Positions 8,601 through 15,918 of a DNA stretch of 29,527 nucleotides are shown piece by piece (within the stretch, counting starts at the first letter, position 1; each line of letters starts with the position of its first letter). The position numbers were made by a program, and so were the translations under genes. The stretch is from Bacteroidales bacterium (GTDB lineage Bacteria; Bacteroidota; Bacteroidia; Bacteroidales; P3). The notes under the pieces are model-generated. The model saw only the letters and a program-made list of their open reading frames with translations. It was not told where the DNA came from and ran no database searches. The stretch lies in the NCBI GenBank assembly GCA_016296345.1, contig JAEDJL010000025.1:1-29527 (forward strand), in the 5' to 3' direction.

Positions 8601-9007
8601 TTTTCGCTTACTGCCTGAGGATATGACACAATCACCCTTGCCTTGTGGGAAGCGAGCTTTTGCAAAGCCATGTTACGCAAAACCACGTTGGCGTTTTGTA
8701 TGGTAGAAATGTCGTCTTGGTGAGTGTATGAGGCAGGATAGAAGACTATGTCCTTGTCTTCTTGCGGTGTGTCGGTTTGGTCGAAAAACAACTCCAAGTC
8801 GTTGTAAAAATAAACAGCTCTCTGCTTGTCGGCAAACAAGAAAAGATGAACACGGTCTTTGGTTTTGTTGATGCAACCCGAGGCAAACAAACCCAAGGAC
8901 GAGGCTTTCAGACCACAGAGTGCCAAGTTGCGATTTGGCAACAACAATTCTTTCGCAAAAGAGTTTACTTTCTCCGAATTTGCGAACCTTTCAATCAATT
9001 CCTTCAT
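5678..9007 (-). CDS. mfd: transcription-repair coupling factor Mfd, 1109 aa
   Basis: Mfd removes RNA polymerase stalled at DNA lesions and recruits UvrA to start nucleotide excision repair. The full architecture is visible: a UvrB-like N-terminal module (about 1-350), an RNA-polymerase interaction domain starting PGDYVTHIDYGVGKFGG (431-447), and a RecG-like SF2 translocase with Walker A GDVGFGKTE (580-588), DEEH (681-684), TATPIPRT (707-714) and QLRGRVGRS (850-858). The TRG motif region follows (about 890-917, SGFAIAMRDLDIRGAGNILG), then the C-terminal regulatory domain. Length is normal for the family. The ATG at 9005-9007 begins MKELIERFANSEKV. A TAATTTTG box lies only 5 nt upstream (9019-9012), so transcription could start almost at the ATG; no matching TTTG at 19 nt was found. 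It is convergent with the barrel gene and separated from the upstream permease gene by 109 nt. Confidence 0.97.
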   Translation of the reverse strand: MKELIERFANSEKVNSFAKELLLPNRNLALCGLKASSLGLFASGCINKTKDRVHLFLFADKQRAVYFYNDLELFFDQTDTPQEDKDIVFYPASYTHQDDISTIQNANVVLRNMALQKLASHKARVIVSYPQAVSEKVVASRTLHSKMISVRKGDMLDIDDFIDKLDDYGFERVSQVYDAGQFSLRGGIIDVYSFASQQPFRIEVFGDQVESIRTFDIASQLSIEVKDTITILADNSSTQTLTEKVALTDYLPQDALIWVEERKGCISGFASAEQLNTESSQVFASCEQMEALLNRSTNIDILHGETAYPERYSALLSLECEGQMQFNSSFDLLIKELEKWFELSYECFIGVSDRKQQERIEKIIDEFKPKDHILNIHFIKAGFQGGFIDHSTKTLLFTDHQIFNRFHASRLDDNSSQRERLTMEDLLTLKPGDYVTHIDYGVGKFGGLEKINNNGRIQETIRLVYKDNDMLYVSIHALHKVSRYCGKEGVEPKLNRLGSTAWQKLKNKTKSKVKDIAKELIALYAKRKMSKGFAFSPDSYLQNELEASFLYEDTPDQYKATRDVKHDMESSCPMDRLVCGDVGFGKTEVAIRAAFKAACDGKQVAVLVPTTILAFQHYKSFSERLERFACKVDYLNRFRTRKEIKEILKDLESGKIDVLIGTHRILSKDVHFKDLGLLIIDEEHKFGVSVKEKLKTLKVNLDTLTLTATPIPRTLQFSLMGARDLSVINTPPANRQPVSTEIIPFNHEKIRDVIMFELSRSGQVYFVHNRVQNIEEVADMIRRLVPMARVVAAHGQMKGEELEEIMMNFIEGEFDVLVSTTIVENGLDIPNANTIIINQAQNYGLSDLHQLRGRVGRSNKKAYCYLIAPDECVLSDEAAKRLRAIEEFSAIGSGFAIAMRDLDIRGAGNILGAEQSGFITEIGFDAYQKILDEAMHELKTTEFKELFDDQVRKDGSYVDNCTIETDLEIFIPDTYISDIVERLKVYKRLDSMEEDFEAEKLKSELTDRFGRLPKQTSELFEVVKLRRLAKKLAIEKLSLKRGKLTACFISDQQSEFYSSELFGRLLQYVQCYPRLCALQQSDDKLSLSIDQVRDVYSAVKILQTIIQQG

Positions 9008-9116
9008 GCTGCAAAATTACTGACAAATCGCAAAACACCGACAAAAACGCAGGGCTAAAACAACTCTTTTGTCGTTTTGATTGTCTTTTTTCAAATGTTG
9101 AAGTGGCACTTCGCTC

Positions 9117-10199
9117 TCAGCCTTTCACATCTAAGGCTTTCCTCAGTCCGCTTCCCAAACAGATGAAAGCCAAGACCAAAAGCATGATTGCAATTCCGGG
9201 GATTATTGCCATGTAGGCAGCGTCCAAGATGATATATCCGTAGTTCTCTTTTATCATGCTGCCCCATGAAGGCATCGGAGGTTGAACTCCGAGTCCGAGA
9301 AAGCTCAATCCGGCTTCTTGCAAAATTGCAGTGGCAAAGTTGGAAGCCGTTATGACGCTTATAGCTCCCACAACATTGGGAAGGATTTGTCGAGTGATTA
9401 TCTTGAAGTTGCTTTGCCCTATGGCTTTTGAGGCTTCGACAAACTCTTTTTCTTTGAGGGATTTGACCTGTCCGCGAACCATTCGGGCAATATCGACCCA
9501 CATTGTCAGCCCTACCGCAACAAAGACCTGCCAAAAGCCTTTGCCGAGAGCAAAAGTGATTGCAACAACCAACAAAACGGTGGGAACAGACCACACAACG
9601 TTGATAAGCCACATTATAATGTTGTCTGCCCTGCCTCCATAGTAGCCTGCAATCGCTCCGAGGCTCACTCCGATAAAAATAGCTATCAATACAGAAATCA
9701 GACCTACCGAAAGAGACACACGAGTACCCACAATGAGCTGAGAAAGCATGTCTCTGCCATATCGGTCAGTGCCGAGAACGTAGGTGCGTTGAACAATTTG
9801 GTAATCGCTTCCGCAAGACAGAGAGATAACCTCGCCACAGTTGGGATTGTCTCCCGTATATAGCTCAAACATCTGTTTGTCGCCTTCTTTCCATGTGCGA
9901 TATATGGGTTGGGAAACGTACCGAGAGGGTTTGCCAAAGAGTATGCGTTCAAACAGATTTACACTCTGCACATCGGGATTGGGGGTTTGAAGCATACTTA
10001 CCTTGAACCCGGGCTTTTTGACGGCAATTTCGAGGTGCTGTTCGTTGGCGTAAGGAGTGCAGTCGGGGCAGATGAGATAGGCAAACACCGCACAAAAGGC
10101 AAATAAGCCGATAAGGCAGATGCTTATCAGCGAAAGAGGGTCTTTGAGCAGCTTATGCCACAGACTTTCAGAGCAGTCCGAGTGTGAGTTTCGCTTCAT
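9117..10199 (-). CDS. ABC transporter permease, OppC/DppC family, 360 aa
   Basis: This is a membrane subunit of a binding-protein-dependent importer of the peptide/nickel class. An N-terminal membrane segment (about 24-44) precedes a periplasmic insertion, then a typical permease core begins at VLGTDRYGRDMLSQLIVGTR. The EAA loop that contacts the ATPase is present (FVEASKAIGQSNFKIITRQILPN in two parts, with the conserved EA and G), followed by LSFLGLGVQPPMPSWGSMI and a final membrane helix. At 360 aa it is longer than the roughly 300 aa of E. coli OppC/DppC because of a loop of about 95 residues holding four cysteines (CPDC, NPNC, LSC). No partner permease, ATPase or binding protein is in the window. 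Its start overlaps the DUF59 gene by 32 nt; no later Met gives a complete first helix. Substrate unknown. Confidence 0.9.
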   Translation of the reverse strand: MKRNSHSDCSESLWHKLLKDPLSLISICLIGLFAFCAVFAYLICPDCTPYANEQHLEIAVKKPGFKVSMLQTPNPDVQSVNLFERILFGKPSRYVSQPIYRTWKEGDKQMFELYTGDNPNCGEVISLSCGSDYQIVQRTYVLGTDRYGRDMLSQLIVGTRVSLSVGLISVLIAIFIGVSLGAIAGYYGGRADNIIMWLINVVWSVPTVLLVVAITFALGKGFWQVFVAVGLTMWVDIARMVRGQVKSLKEKEFVEASKAIGQSNFKIITRQILPNVVGAISVITASNFATAILQEAGLSFLGLGVQPPMPSWGSMIKENYGYIILDAAYMAIIPGIAIMLLVLAFICLGSGLRKALDVKG

Positions 10200-10482
10200 C
10201 GCTCAGCTTGTCGGGCGTCCATGCCGGTTCAAAAGTCAGTCTGACTTGCACATTGTTCACTCCCTCGGTCTGTTTGACTGCCTGCTCTACGTCCAATGGA
10301 AGATTTTCTGCAACAGGACAGTTGGGAGCTGTGAGTGTCATCTCAATCAGAACATCGTTATTGTCGTCTATGTCTATCAGATAAATCAATCCCAACGAGT
10401 AAATGTCCACCGGAATTTCGGGGTCGTGGATTGTCTTTAACACTTGTATTATTCTGTCTTTTAATATCTCTTTTTGGTTCAT
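10168..10482 (-). CDS. DUF59/MIP18-family protein, SufT/PaaD-like, 104 aa
   Basis: The sequence KTIHDPEIPVDIYSLGLIYLIDID with MTLTAPNCPVAENLP is diagnostic for the DUF59 (MIP18) family. Stand-alone bacterial members such as SufT assist maturation or delivery of iron-sulfur clusters. The DPE motif lies near residue 20 and the conserved cysteine in APNCP near residue 74. It sits 3 nt downstream of sufE, supporting a role in the same pathway, and overlaps the next gene, an ABC permease, by 32 nt. The C-terminus (FEPAWTPDKLSDEAKLTLGLL) also fits the family. Exact partner proteins cannot be told from the sequence. Confidence 0.92.
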   Translation of the reverse strand: MNQKEILKDRIIQVLKTIHDPEIPVDIYSLGLIYLIDIDDNNDVLIEMTLTAPNCPVAENLPLDVEQAVKQTEGVNNVQVRLTFEPAWTPDKLSDEAKLTLGLL

Positions 10483-10485
10483 TGC

Positions 10486-10914
10486 TTATTGGTTTTGTTT
10501 GACCGAGAAAGCCAAAGCATACAACTTTATTTGCTTAATCATGCTCAAAAGTCCGTTTGAACGAGTGGGAGACAGGTGTGAACTCAATCCAATGGCGTCG
10601 ATGAACTTCAAGTCGGCTTTATATACATCTTCGGGCTTCTGATGGTTGAACACTCTCAACAGAAGGGTGATTATTCCTTTGGTTATCACTGCATCGCTGT
10701 CGGCTTTTATGTCCATGACATCGCCGGACATTTTTGCACTTACCCATACCCTCGATTGGCAACCCTTTATCAGGTTGCTTTCAACCTTGTCTTTTTCATC
10801 TATCATCGGGCAATCGTTTCCCAACTCGATAATGTAGGCATACTTATCCATCCATTCGTCAAAGTTGGAGAACTCTTCGATGATTTGTTGTTCTATTTCC
10901 TCTATTGTGTTCAT
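10486..10914 (-). CDS. sufE: SufE cysteine-desulfuration accessory protein, 142 aa
   Basis: SufE accepts persulfide sulfur from the cysteine desulfurase SufS and passes it to the SufBCD scaffold during iron-sulfur cluster assembly. The hallmark IKGCQSRVWV is present with the acceptor cysteine at residue 52, matching Cys51 of E. coli SufE, and the ending HLSPTRSNGLLSMIKQIKLYA is typical. Length fits the family (about 140 aa). Its ATG overlaps the stop of the upstream GH3-family gene by 4 nt, suggesting translational coupling, and the DUF59 gene follows after 3 nt. The rest of the suf machinery is not in the window. Confidence 0.96.
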   Translation of the reverse strand: MNTIEEIEQQIIEEFSNFDEWMDKYAYIIELGNDCPMIDEKDKVESNLIKGCQSRVWVSAKMSGDVMDIKADSDAVITKGIITLLLRVFNHQKPEDVYKADLKFIDAIGLSSHLSPTRSNGLLSMIKQIKLYALAFSVKQNQ

Positions 10915-12413
10915 TGTTCTATGATTTTTAATATCTCGTTTATGTATTCTCTGTCGTTTGAAAGTCGAGGCACTTTGTGCTGTCCTCCGAGCTTGCCCCT
11001 GCTTTTGAGCCAGCTGTAAAAGGTGTTGGGTTTTGCTTTTATGATTTGAGGACGTTGCAAAACCAAGTCTTTGTAGCGTTTTGCCTCATAGTCGGAATTG
11101 ACACTTTGAAGAGCTTTGTCAAAAAGGTCGGTGAACTGTTCCATATCCTCAGGCTCTTTTTCAAATTCCATTACCCATTGGTGCAAAGTGGTGTTGTTTG
11201 TGCTGTCAAACAAAGGTGCGGCAGTATATTCGTTCACACTCGAATTGGTTTTGTTGCAGGCAATCTCCAAAGCCTTGATTGCATTATCGACAATCACCTC
11301 TTCGCCACAGGCATTGATGAAGTTCTTTGTCCGCCCCGTAATCTTAAACCTGAAAGGTGTCTTTTCGGTAAACATAACTGTGTCTCCAATCATGTATCTC
11401 CACAATCCGGCATTGGTGGTAATAAGAATTGCATAGTTCTTTCCCACTTCGACTTCCGAAAGATTGACCGCCCGAGGATTGCTGCTGCCGACTTGTTCAA
11501 CAGGAAGGAACTCATAGTAAATTCCGCTGTCCAAAAGAAGCAGCATACTGTCCAAATCGCTGCGGTCTTGCAAGCCGAAGAAACCCTCGGAGGCGTTGTA
11601 GGTCTCCATATAGTTCATTCCACTTGGAAGCATTTGCTCAAATTGTTTTCTGTATGGGGTGAAGCTGACACCGCCATGGAAATATACTTCTATGTTGTGC
11701 CACACTTCTCCTATCGGTTTGCCTGTTCGCTCTTCCACCTTTTTGAGAAGAACCATCATCCACGAAGGAACACCCGACAGACTGACCACATTGGAAGTGA
11801 TGACTGAGCTTATCATCTTTTCCAACTTGCTTTCCCATTCGGGCATAAGGGCTATTTCTTTTTTCGGAACTCGGTACATCTCTGCCCAAAAAGGCAGATT
11901 GTCAATCAAAATTGCCGACACATCTCCGCAAAATATGTCATTGTTGTATTCGTTCTCCTGTCTCGAACCACCAAGAGCAAGGTTCATTCCCGAAAAGACC
12001 TTTGTGTCGGGGTGATTGTTGCAATACATTGCGAGCATATCTTTGCCTGCCTTGTAGTGGCAGTCGTTTAAGCACTCTTCACTTACGGGAATAAACTTCG
12101 ATTTTGTCGCCGTAGTTCCCGAAGACTTGGAAAACCACTTGATTTGAGAAGCCCACAGCACATTGTCTTCCCCCTTGCGTATTCTCTCAAAGAAAGGCAG
12201 TAGACTGTTGTAGTCGTTTATTGGTACTCTTTGAGCGAAGTCTTGCCAGTTTGCTATCGATTTGTAGTCGTAGAACTTGCCCCAAATTGTGTTTTTGGCA
12301 CTGTCGATAAGTCCTTTCAACAATTCATCTTGCACTTCAATCGGATGACGCATATAGTTCTCTATTTGAGGAATGCGTTTGCTCATCACCTTGCTCATCA
12401 ATTCGTTTATCAT
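10911..12413 (-). CDS. GH3 auxin-responsive promoter family protein (acyl-adenylate-forming enzyme), 500 aa
   Basis: This belongs to the GH3 family, known from plants as acyl-acid amido synthetases that adenylate a carboxylic acid and couple it to an amino acid. Visible motifs are the ATP-binding loop SSGTTATKSKFIP (97-109), YNASEG (272-277), the YMIGDTVMFTE segment (340-350) and the hinge GRTKNFINACGE (360-371), with a C-terminal domain containing KLGGQHKVPRL. Length is normal for bacterial members. Bacteroidota often carry such genes, but I know of no established substrate. It lies 11 nt after lptG and overlaps sufE by 4 nt, so it is part of the operon; the neighbours do not point to one pathway. 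Confidence 0.92.
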   Translation of the reverse strand: MINELMSKVMSKRIPQIENYMRHPIEVQDELLKGLIDSAKNTIWGKFYDYKSIANWQDFAQRVPINDYNSLLPFFERIRKGEDNVLWASQIKWFSKSSGTTATKSKFIPVSEECLNDCHYKAGKDMLAMYCNNHPDTKVFSGMNLALGGSRQENEYNNDIFCGDVSAILIDNLPFWAEMYRVPKKEIALMPEWESKLEKMISSVITSNVVSLSGVPSWMMVLLKKVEERTGKPIGEVWHNIEVYFHGGVSFTPYRKQFEQMLPSGMNYMETYNASEGFFGLQDRSDLDSMLLLLDSGIYYEFLPVEQVGSSNPRAVNLSEVEVGKNYAILITTNAGLWRYMIGDTVMFTEKTPFRFKITGRTKNFINACGEEVIVDNAIKALEIACNKTNSSVNEYTAAPLFDSTNNTTLHQWVMEFEKEPEDMEQFTDLFDKALQSVNSDYEAKRYKDLVLQRPQIIKAKPNTFYSWLKSRGKLGGQHKVPRLSNDREYINEILKIIEQ

Positions 12414-12424
12414 TTTCGTTTTGC

Positions 12425-13531
12425 TTATTTTGGAGCTTTTGCAACCAACACTGCCGCAATTATTCCGTACACAACCAAGGGTAAAGATACCGCAACAATC
12501 GGAGGCATATTTGCATTGGTGGCAAAAACTTGTGTCATCTTCATTATCATTATAAGACTGAAAGCAAGCATTATTCCTATTGCAAGATTAAGTCCCATTC
12601 CTCCTTTTTTCTTTTCGCTGCACAGCGATACACCTATCACTGTCAGAACAATGTATGCCAAAGGGTTTATGAGCCTTTGGTATTTCTCGACTTGCAATTT
12701 GGTAACTATGTTGCTTCCTCTCATGGTTTCTCTTTCTATAGCTTCGTTGAGCTGTTTGTAATCCAACACTTCGGTTTTGATTTGGTTGATGTTGAAGTCG
12801 TTGGGTAACAAACCAATGTCGATATATTTTTGTTCTCCTTGCTCGATTGTTTCGTTCAGTCCGTCTATATTCCTGATAAAGTAGTTCTCCATCTTCCACA
12901 TCTTCTTTATAGAATCGTAAACTATGGTTTCAGAATGAACTTTTTGAACGATTTGTTTGTCGTTGAACGTCTCTCGGGTGAACTTATAACCGGTTACAAG
13001 GGCATTGTTGTAGCGTTGAACATAGACTTGGGTGTCCTTTGAGGTCTGAATGTGAATGTTATAGAACTGATTGTGGTAAGGGTTTCGGTAATACGTCTTT
13101 TCAAACTCCAACTTGGGAACATTGGCATTGGGAACTAAAACATTGCCGAGCCACAAATTGATAAGGGCAACAAGAAAAGCACAAAACAAAAAGGGTCTCA
13201 TGAACCTTCGGAAGCTGATTCCGCTGCTCAAAACGGCAATCGTCTCACTCCTTCCGGTAAGCTGGGAACAGATAAAGACAACCGAAATGAAGAAGAAGAG
13301 ATGCCCGAACATATTTACGAAGTGTGGGATAAAGTTGAGGTAGTAATCGAGTATCAAACCCCTGATTGGAGCTTGGTTGGAGATGAAGTCATCTAATTTT
13401 TCCGACAAGTCGAAGACTATAATTATCATGCTGATTAAGCCGATTGCGACAAAGAAAGTCGCCAAGAGCTTCTTTGTGATATAAATGTCCAATATGTTGG
13501 CTGCAATGTACTTTTTCTTTCTCCAAGCCAT
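12425..13531 (-). CDS. lptG: LptF/LptG-family permease (YjgP/YjgQ), 368 aa
   Basis: LptF/LptG are the inner-membrane subunits of the LptBFGC exporter that moves lipopolysaccharide to the outer membrane. The N-terminal pattern ILDIYITKKLLATFFVAIGL, the DLSEKLDDF segment, and FGHLFFFISVVFICSQLTGRSETIAVLSSGISF are typical. Membrane helices lie near 20-42, 62-86 and 108-128, followed by a periplasmic beta-rich domain (about 135-285) and three C-terminal helices (about 290-365). The choice between LptF and LptG is tentative. It starts 11 nt after tgt and ends 11 nt before the GH3-family gene. The ATG giving MAWRKKKY was chosen because it fits the family start and operon spacing. Confidence 0.9.
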   Translation of the reverse strand: MAWRKKKYIAANILDIYITKKLLATFFVAIGLISMIIIVFDLSEKLDDFISNQAPIRGLILDYYLNFIPHFVNMFGHLFFFISVVFICSQLTGRSETIAVLSSGISFRRFMRPFLFCAFLVALINLWLGNVLVPNANVPKLEFEKTYYRNPYHNQFYNIHIQTSKDTQVYVQRYNNALVTGYKFTRETFNDKQIVQKVHSETIVYDSIKKMWKMENYFIRNIDGLNETIEQGEQKYIDIGLLPNDFNINQIKTEVLDYKQLNEAIERETMRGSNIVTKLQVEKYQRLINPLAYIVLTVIGVSLCSEKKKGGMGLNLAIGIMLAFSLIMIMKMTQVFATNANMPPIVAVSLPLVVYGIIAAVLVAKAPK

Positions 13532-13542
13532 TGTTTTGCTGC

Positions 13543-14673
13543 TTATAGTCTTCTTGACAGTTTTTCAACCATCAGAGTTTTCCACCTCAAAAAGTCTCCC
13601 TCCAAAATATGCTGCCGAGCCTGCCTTACAAGGTCAAGATAGAAAGCAAGATTGTGTATGCTTGCAATTTGCAAAGCAAGTATTTCTCCCGATATGAAAA
13701 GATGTCGGAGATATGCCTTGGTGTAAATCCTGTCTACATCAGCCGTTCCGTTTTCGTCAAGAGGCGAAAAGTCTCTCTTCCATTTCTCATTTCTCATGTT
13801 CATTACTCCTTCGGAGGTAAACAACATTGCATTTCGTCCGTTTCTGGTGGGCATAACACAATCGAACATATCCACTCCTCTTTCTATACACTCCAACAAG
13901 TTAATCGGAGTGCCTACGCCCATCAGATAACGTGGTTTGTCTTTTGGTAGTATATCGCAACACAATTCGGTAAGTTCGTACATTTTGTCCACAGGTTCTC
14001 CAACCGACAAACCGCCTATTGCATTGCCTTGGCAGTCAAAGGAAGCCACATATTCACAACTTTTTTTCCTCAAATCAGGATAAACACTTCCCTGAACAAT
14101 AGGAAACAAAGTCTGACTATATCCATATTCGCACTCGGTCTGAGCAAATTGTTTCACACATCTTTCTAACCAACGATTGGTCAAGTCCAAGGATTTCTTT
14201 GCGTAAGAGTACTCGCAAGGATACGGAGTACACTCATCGAAAGCCATTATGATGTCTGCTCCGAGCGTTCGTTGAATATCCATCACCCTTTCGGGAGTAA
14301 AGATATGCTTAGAGCCGTCAATGTGGGAGCGAAACACACAACCCTCTTCGGTAATCTTGCGTCTGTCGCCCAAAGAATAGACTTGGAAGCCTCCGCTGTC
14401 GGTAAGCATGGGTTTGTTCCACGAGTTGAACTTCTGAATGCCCCCTGCCTGACGAATAACCTCCAATCCGGGACGCAGATATAAGTGATACGTATTTCCA
14501 AGTATTATTTGAGCATGGATTTGTGTGTCCAATTCGTCTCTGTGAACAGCTTTTACCGAGCCGATTGTGCCGACGGGCATAAAAATAGGAGTTTCTATTT
14601 TGCCGTGATCGGTTTGAATTTCTCCCGCACGAGCCTTGCAATCTTTTGAATTTGAGAGTAATTTGAATTTCAT
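13543..14673 (-). CDS. tgt: queuine/preQ1 tRNA-ribosyltransferase Tgt, 376 aa
   Basis: Tgt exchanges guanine 34 for preQ1 in tRNAs with GUN anticodons on the way to queuosine. Key elements are present: DSGGFQVYSL with the general-acid Asp at 92, FDECTPYP at 145-152, GGLSVGEP (220-227), and VDMFDCVMPTRNGR with the nucleophilic Asp at 271 (E. coli Asp264). The zinc site is unusual. The three cysteines of E. coli (302, 304, 307) align to Gly309, Ala311 and Asp314, while the fourth ligand His is kept (His340 in ASIHNLAFY) and the neighbouring AYLRHLF is intact. This may be a lineage trait rather than a defect. It heads a likely six-gene operon and has a TACCTTTG box 40 nt upstream. Confidence 0.95.
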   Translation of the reverse strand: MKFKLLSNSKDCKARAGEIQTDHGKIETPIFMPVGTIGSVKAVHRDELDTQIHAQIILGNTYHLYLRPGLEVIRQAGGIQKFNSWNKPMLTDSGGFQVYSLGDRRKITEEGCVFRSHIDGSKHIFTPERVMDIQRTLGADIIMAFDECTPYPCEYSYAKKSLDLTNRWLERCVKQFAQTECEYGYSQTLFPIVQGSVYPDLRKKSCEYVASFDCQGNAIGGLSVGEPVDKMYELTELCCDILPKDKPRYLMGVGTPINLLECIERGVDMFDCVMPTRNGRNAMLFTSEGVMNMRNEKWKRDFSPLDENGTADVDRIYTKAYLRHLFISGEILALQIASIHNLAFYLDLVRQARQHILEGDFLRWKTLMVEKLSRRL

Positions 14674-14713
14674 TTTCGAGTTATCAACAAAAAGAGTTTA
14701 TAATTTCTTCGCA

Positions 14714-14721
14714 CAAAGGTA
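14714..14721 (-). promoter_or_regulatory. promoter -7 box for the tgt operon
   Basis: The minus strand reads TACCTTTG at 14721-14714, matching TAnnTTTG. No TTTG is found 19 nt upstream, so the -33 element is weak or absent. The leader to the tgt ATG would be about 33 nt. Confidence 0.5.
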
Positions 14722-14743
14722 GTGCTAAAAGTCGAATAAAGGA

Positions 14744-14751
14744 TATTTTTG
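14744..14751 (+). promoter_or_regulatory. promoter -7 box for the glycosyltransferase operon
   Basis: TATTTTTG at 14744-14751 fits TAnnTTTG and lies 21 nt before the ATG at 14773. No -33 TTTG is seen at 19 nt. It is divergent from and about 22 bp away from the tgt box. Confidence 0.4.
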
Positions 14752-14772
14752 CTCAAAAAATCGAATAATAAG

Positions 14773-15918
14773 ATGAATTTTTTGCAGTACAGACCTACAA
14801 CTTTGGTTTTGGTGATTGTTATCTGTCTTGCAGTTGTGCTGACCATACAGATAGTTTATTATTTTTGTGTTTATGGCAAGTTAATATTCAACAAAAAGAA
14901 GAAGAAAAACGAAGATGCCGAGCAGCCCGACGAGGCTTTGCCGCCGGTTTCTGTCGTTATCTCTTCCAAAAACGAAGAATACCATTTGAAAGACAAGCTC
15001 GCATTCTTCTTGGAACAAGACTATCCCGAGTTTGAAGTCATAGTTGTCAATGATGCTTCCACAGACGACAGCGAGTATGTACTCAAAGCCTTCTCCAAGT
15101 TGTACCCCTGCCTGAGGGTTGTCAATATTGTCGATAACGTAAACAAGTTCAGAGGCAGGAAGTTCCCCATTTCTTTGGGCATAAAGTCCGCAAAATACGA
15201 CCATATAGTGCTTGCAGGTGCCGACTGTGTGCCTTCGGGCTTTGAATGGCTGAAAAACTTATCTCGCAACTTCTCTTGCAAAAAGGAAGTGGTACTCGGC
15301 TTCTGCACATACACCAAACAAAAAGGGCTTTTCAGCTTTCTTTTTCGCTACGACAGCCTTACAACGGCAATGAACTACATAGGGCTGGCACTTTCGGGAC
15401 ACCCATACCGCGGAGACGGCAAAAACATAGCATTCAAAAAAGACTTGTTCTTCAAAGTCGGGGGATTTACCAAACACTACAATCTTCCCTTGGGTGAAGA
15501 CGACATCTTCATAAGAAGCGTCTCCACACCAACAAACACAACCGTCAGTCTGTCGCCCGAGAGCTTCCTTTCGTGCGATGCAAAACGCACCTACAAAGAT
15601 TGGAGACGAGAAAAAATCGACCGCCTTTCAACATACAAATACTACAAACCAAGCATCAAATTTCTCTTGTCAATACCTGCTCTGACGACATTTTTATTCT
15701 ACGCATTTGTAATAACCTTATTGCTTTTGTCGTTACCCTTTGAGTACATCATATTGGCAATAGCAATCAAGTTTGCCTTGCAAATTTTGATATATTTCAA
15801 GTCTTGCAAGCGTTTGGGAATAAAAAGAGTTTTTATCTTTGCACCATTGCTTGAATTGTACTTTTTGTTGTTCAATGCAGAATTGCGATTGGTATCATTG
15901 TTTAGAAAGAAGAAATAG
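14773..15918 (+). CDS. membrane-anchored family 2 glycosyltransferase, 381 aa
   Basis: A family 2 glycosyltransferase that transfers a sugar from a nucleotide donor, probably in cell-surface polysaccharide or glycolipid synthesis. An N-terminal helix (about 9-33) precedes a cytoplasmic GT-A domain with PPVSVVISSKNE (57-68), VVNDASTDDS (91-100), the DXD-like GADC (149-152), GEDD (241-244) with the likely catalytic Asp, and DWRREK near 276. Two or more helices follow (about 296-342). The architecture resembles processive or CESA-like enzymes with terminal membrane anchors. The ATG at 14773 was preferred over an in-frame TTG at 14749, which overlaps the promoter box. The ECF sigma gene starts on the next base after the stop, so the two are co-transcribed. 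Confidence 0.92.
   Translation: MNFLQYRPTTLVLVIVICLAVVLTIQIVYYFCVYGKLIFNKKKKKNEDAEQPDEALPPVSVVISSKNEEYHLKDKLAFFLEQDYPEFEVIVVNDASTDDSEYVLKAFSKLYPCLRVVNIVDNVNKFRGRKFPISLGIKSAKYDHIVLAGADCVPSGFEWLKNLSRNFSCKKEVVLGFCTYTKQKGLFSFLFRYDSLTTAMNYIGLALSGHPYRGDGKNIAFKKDLFFKVGGFTKHYNLPLGEDDIFIRSVSTPTNTTVSLSPESFLSCDAKRTYKDWRREKIDRLSTYKYYKPSIKFLLSIPALTTFLFYAFVITLLLLSLPFEYIILAIAIKFALQILIYFKSCKRLGIKRVFIFAPLLELYFLLFNAELRLVSLFRKKK

Noticed and set aside
14749..14772. TTG start eight codons upstream for the glycosyltransferase
   Set aside because: It overlaps the -7 box TATTTTTG; the ATG at 14773 gives a normal N-terminal membrane helix.
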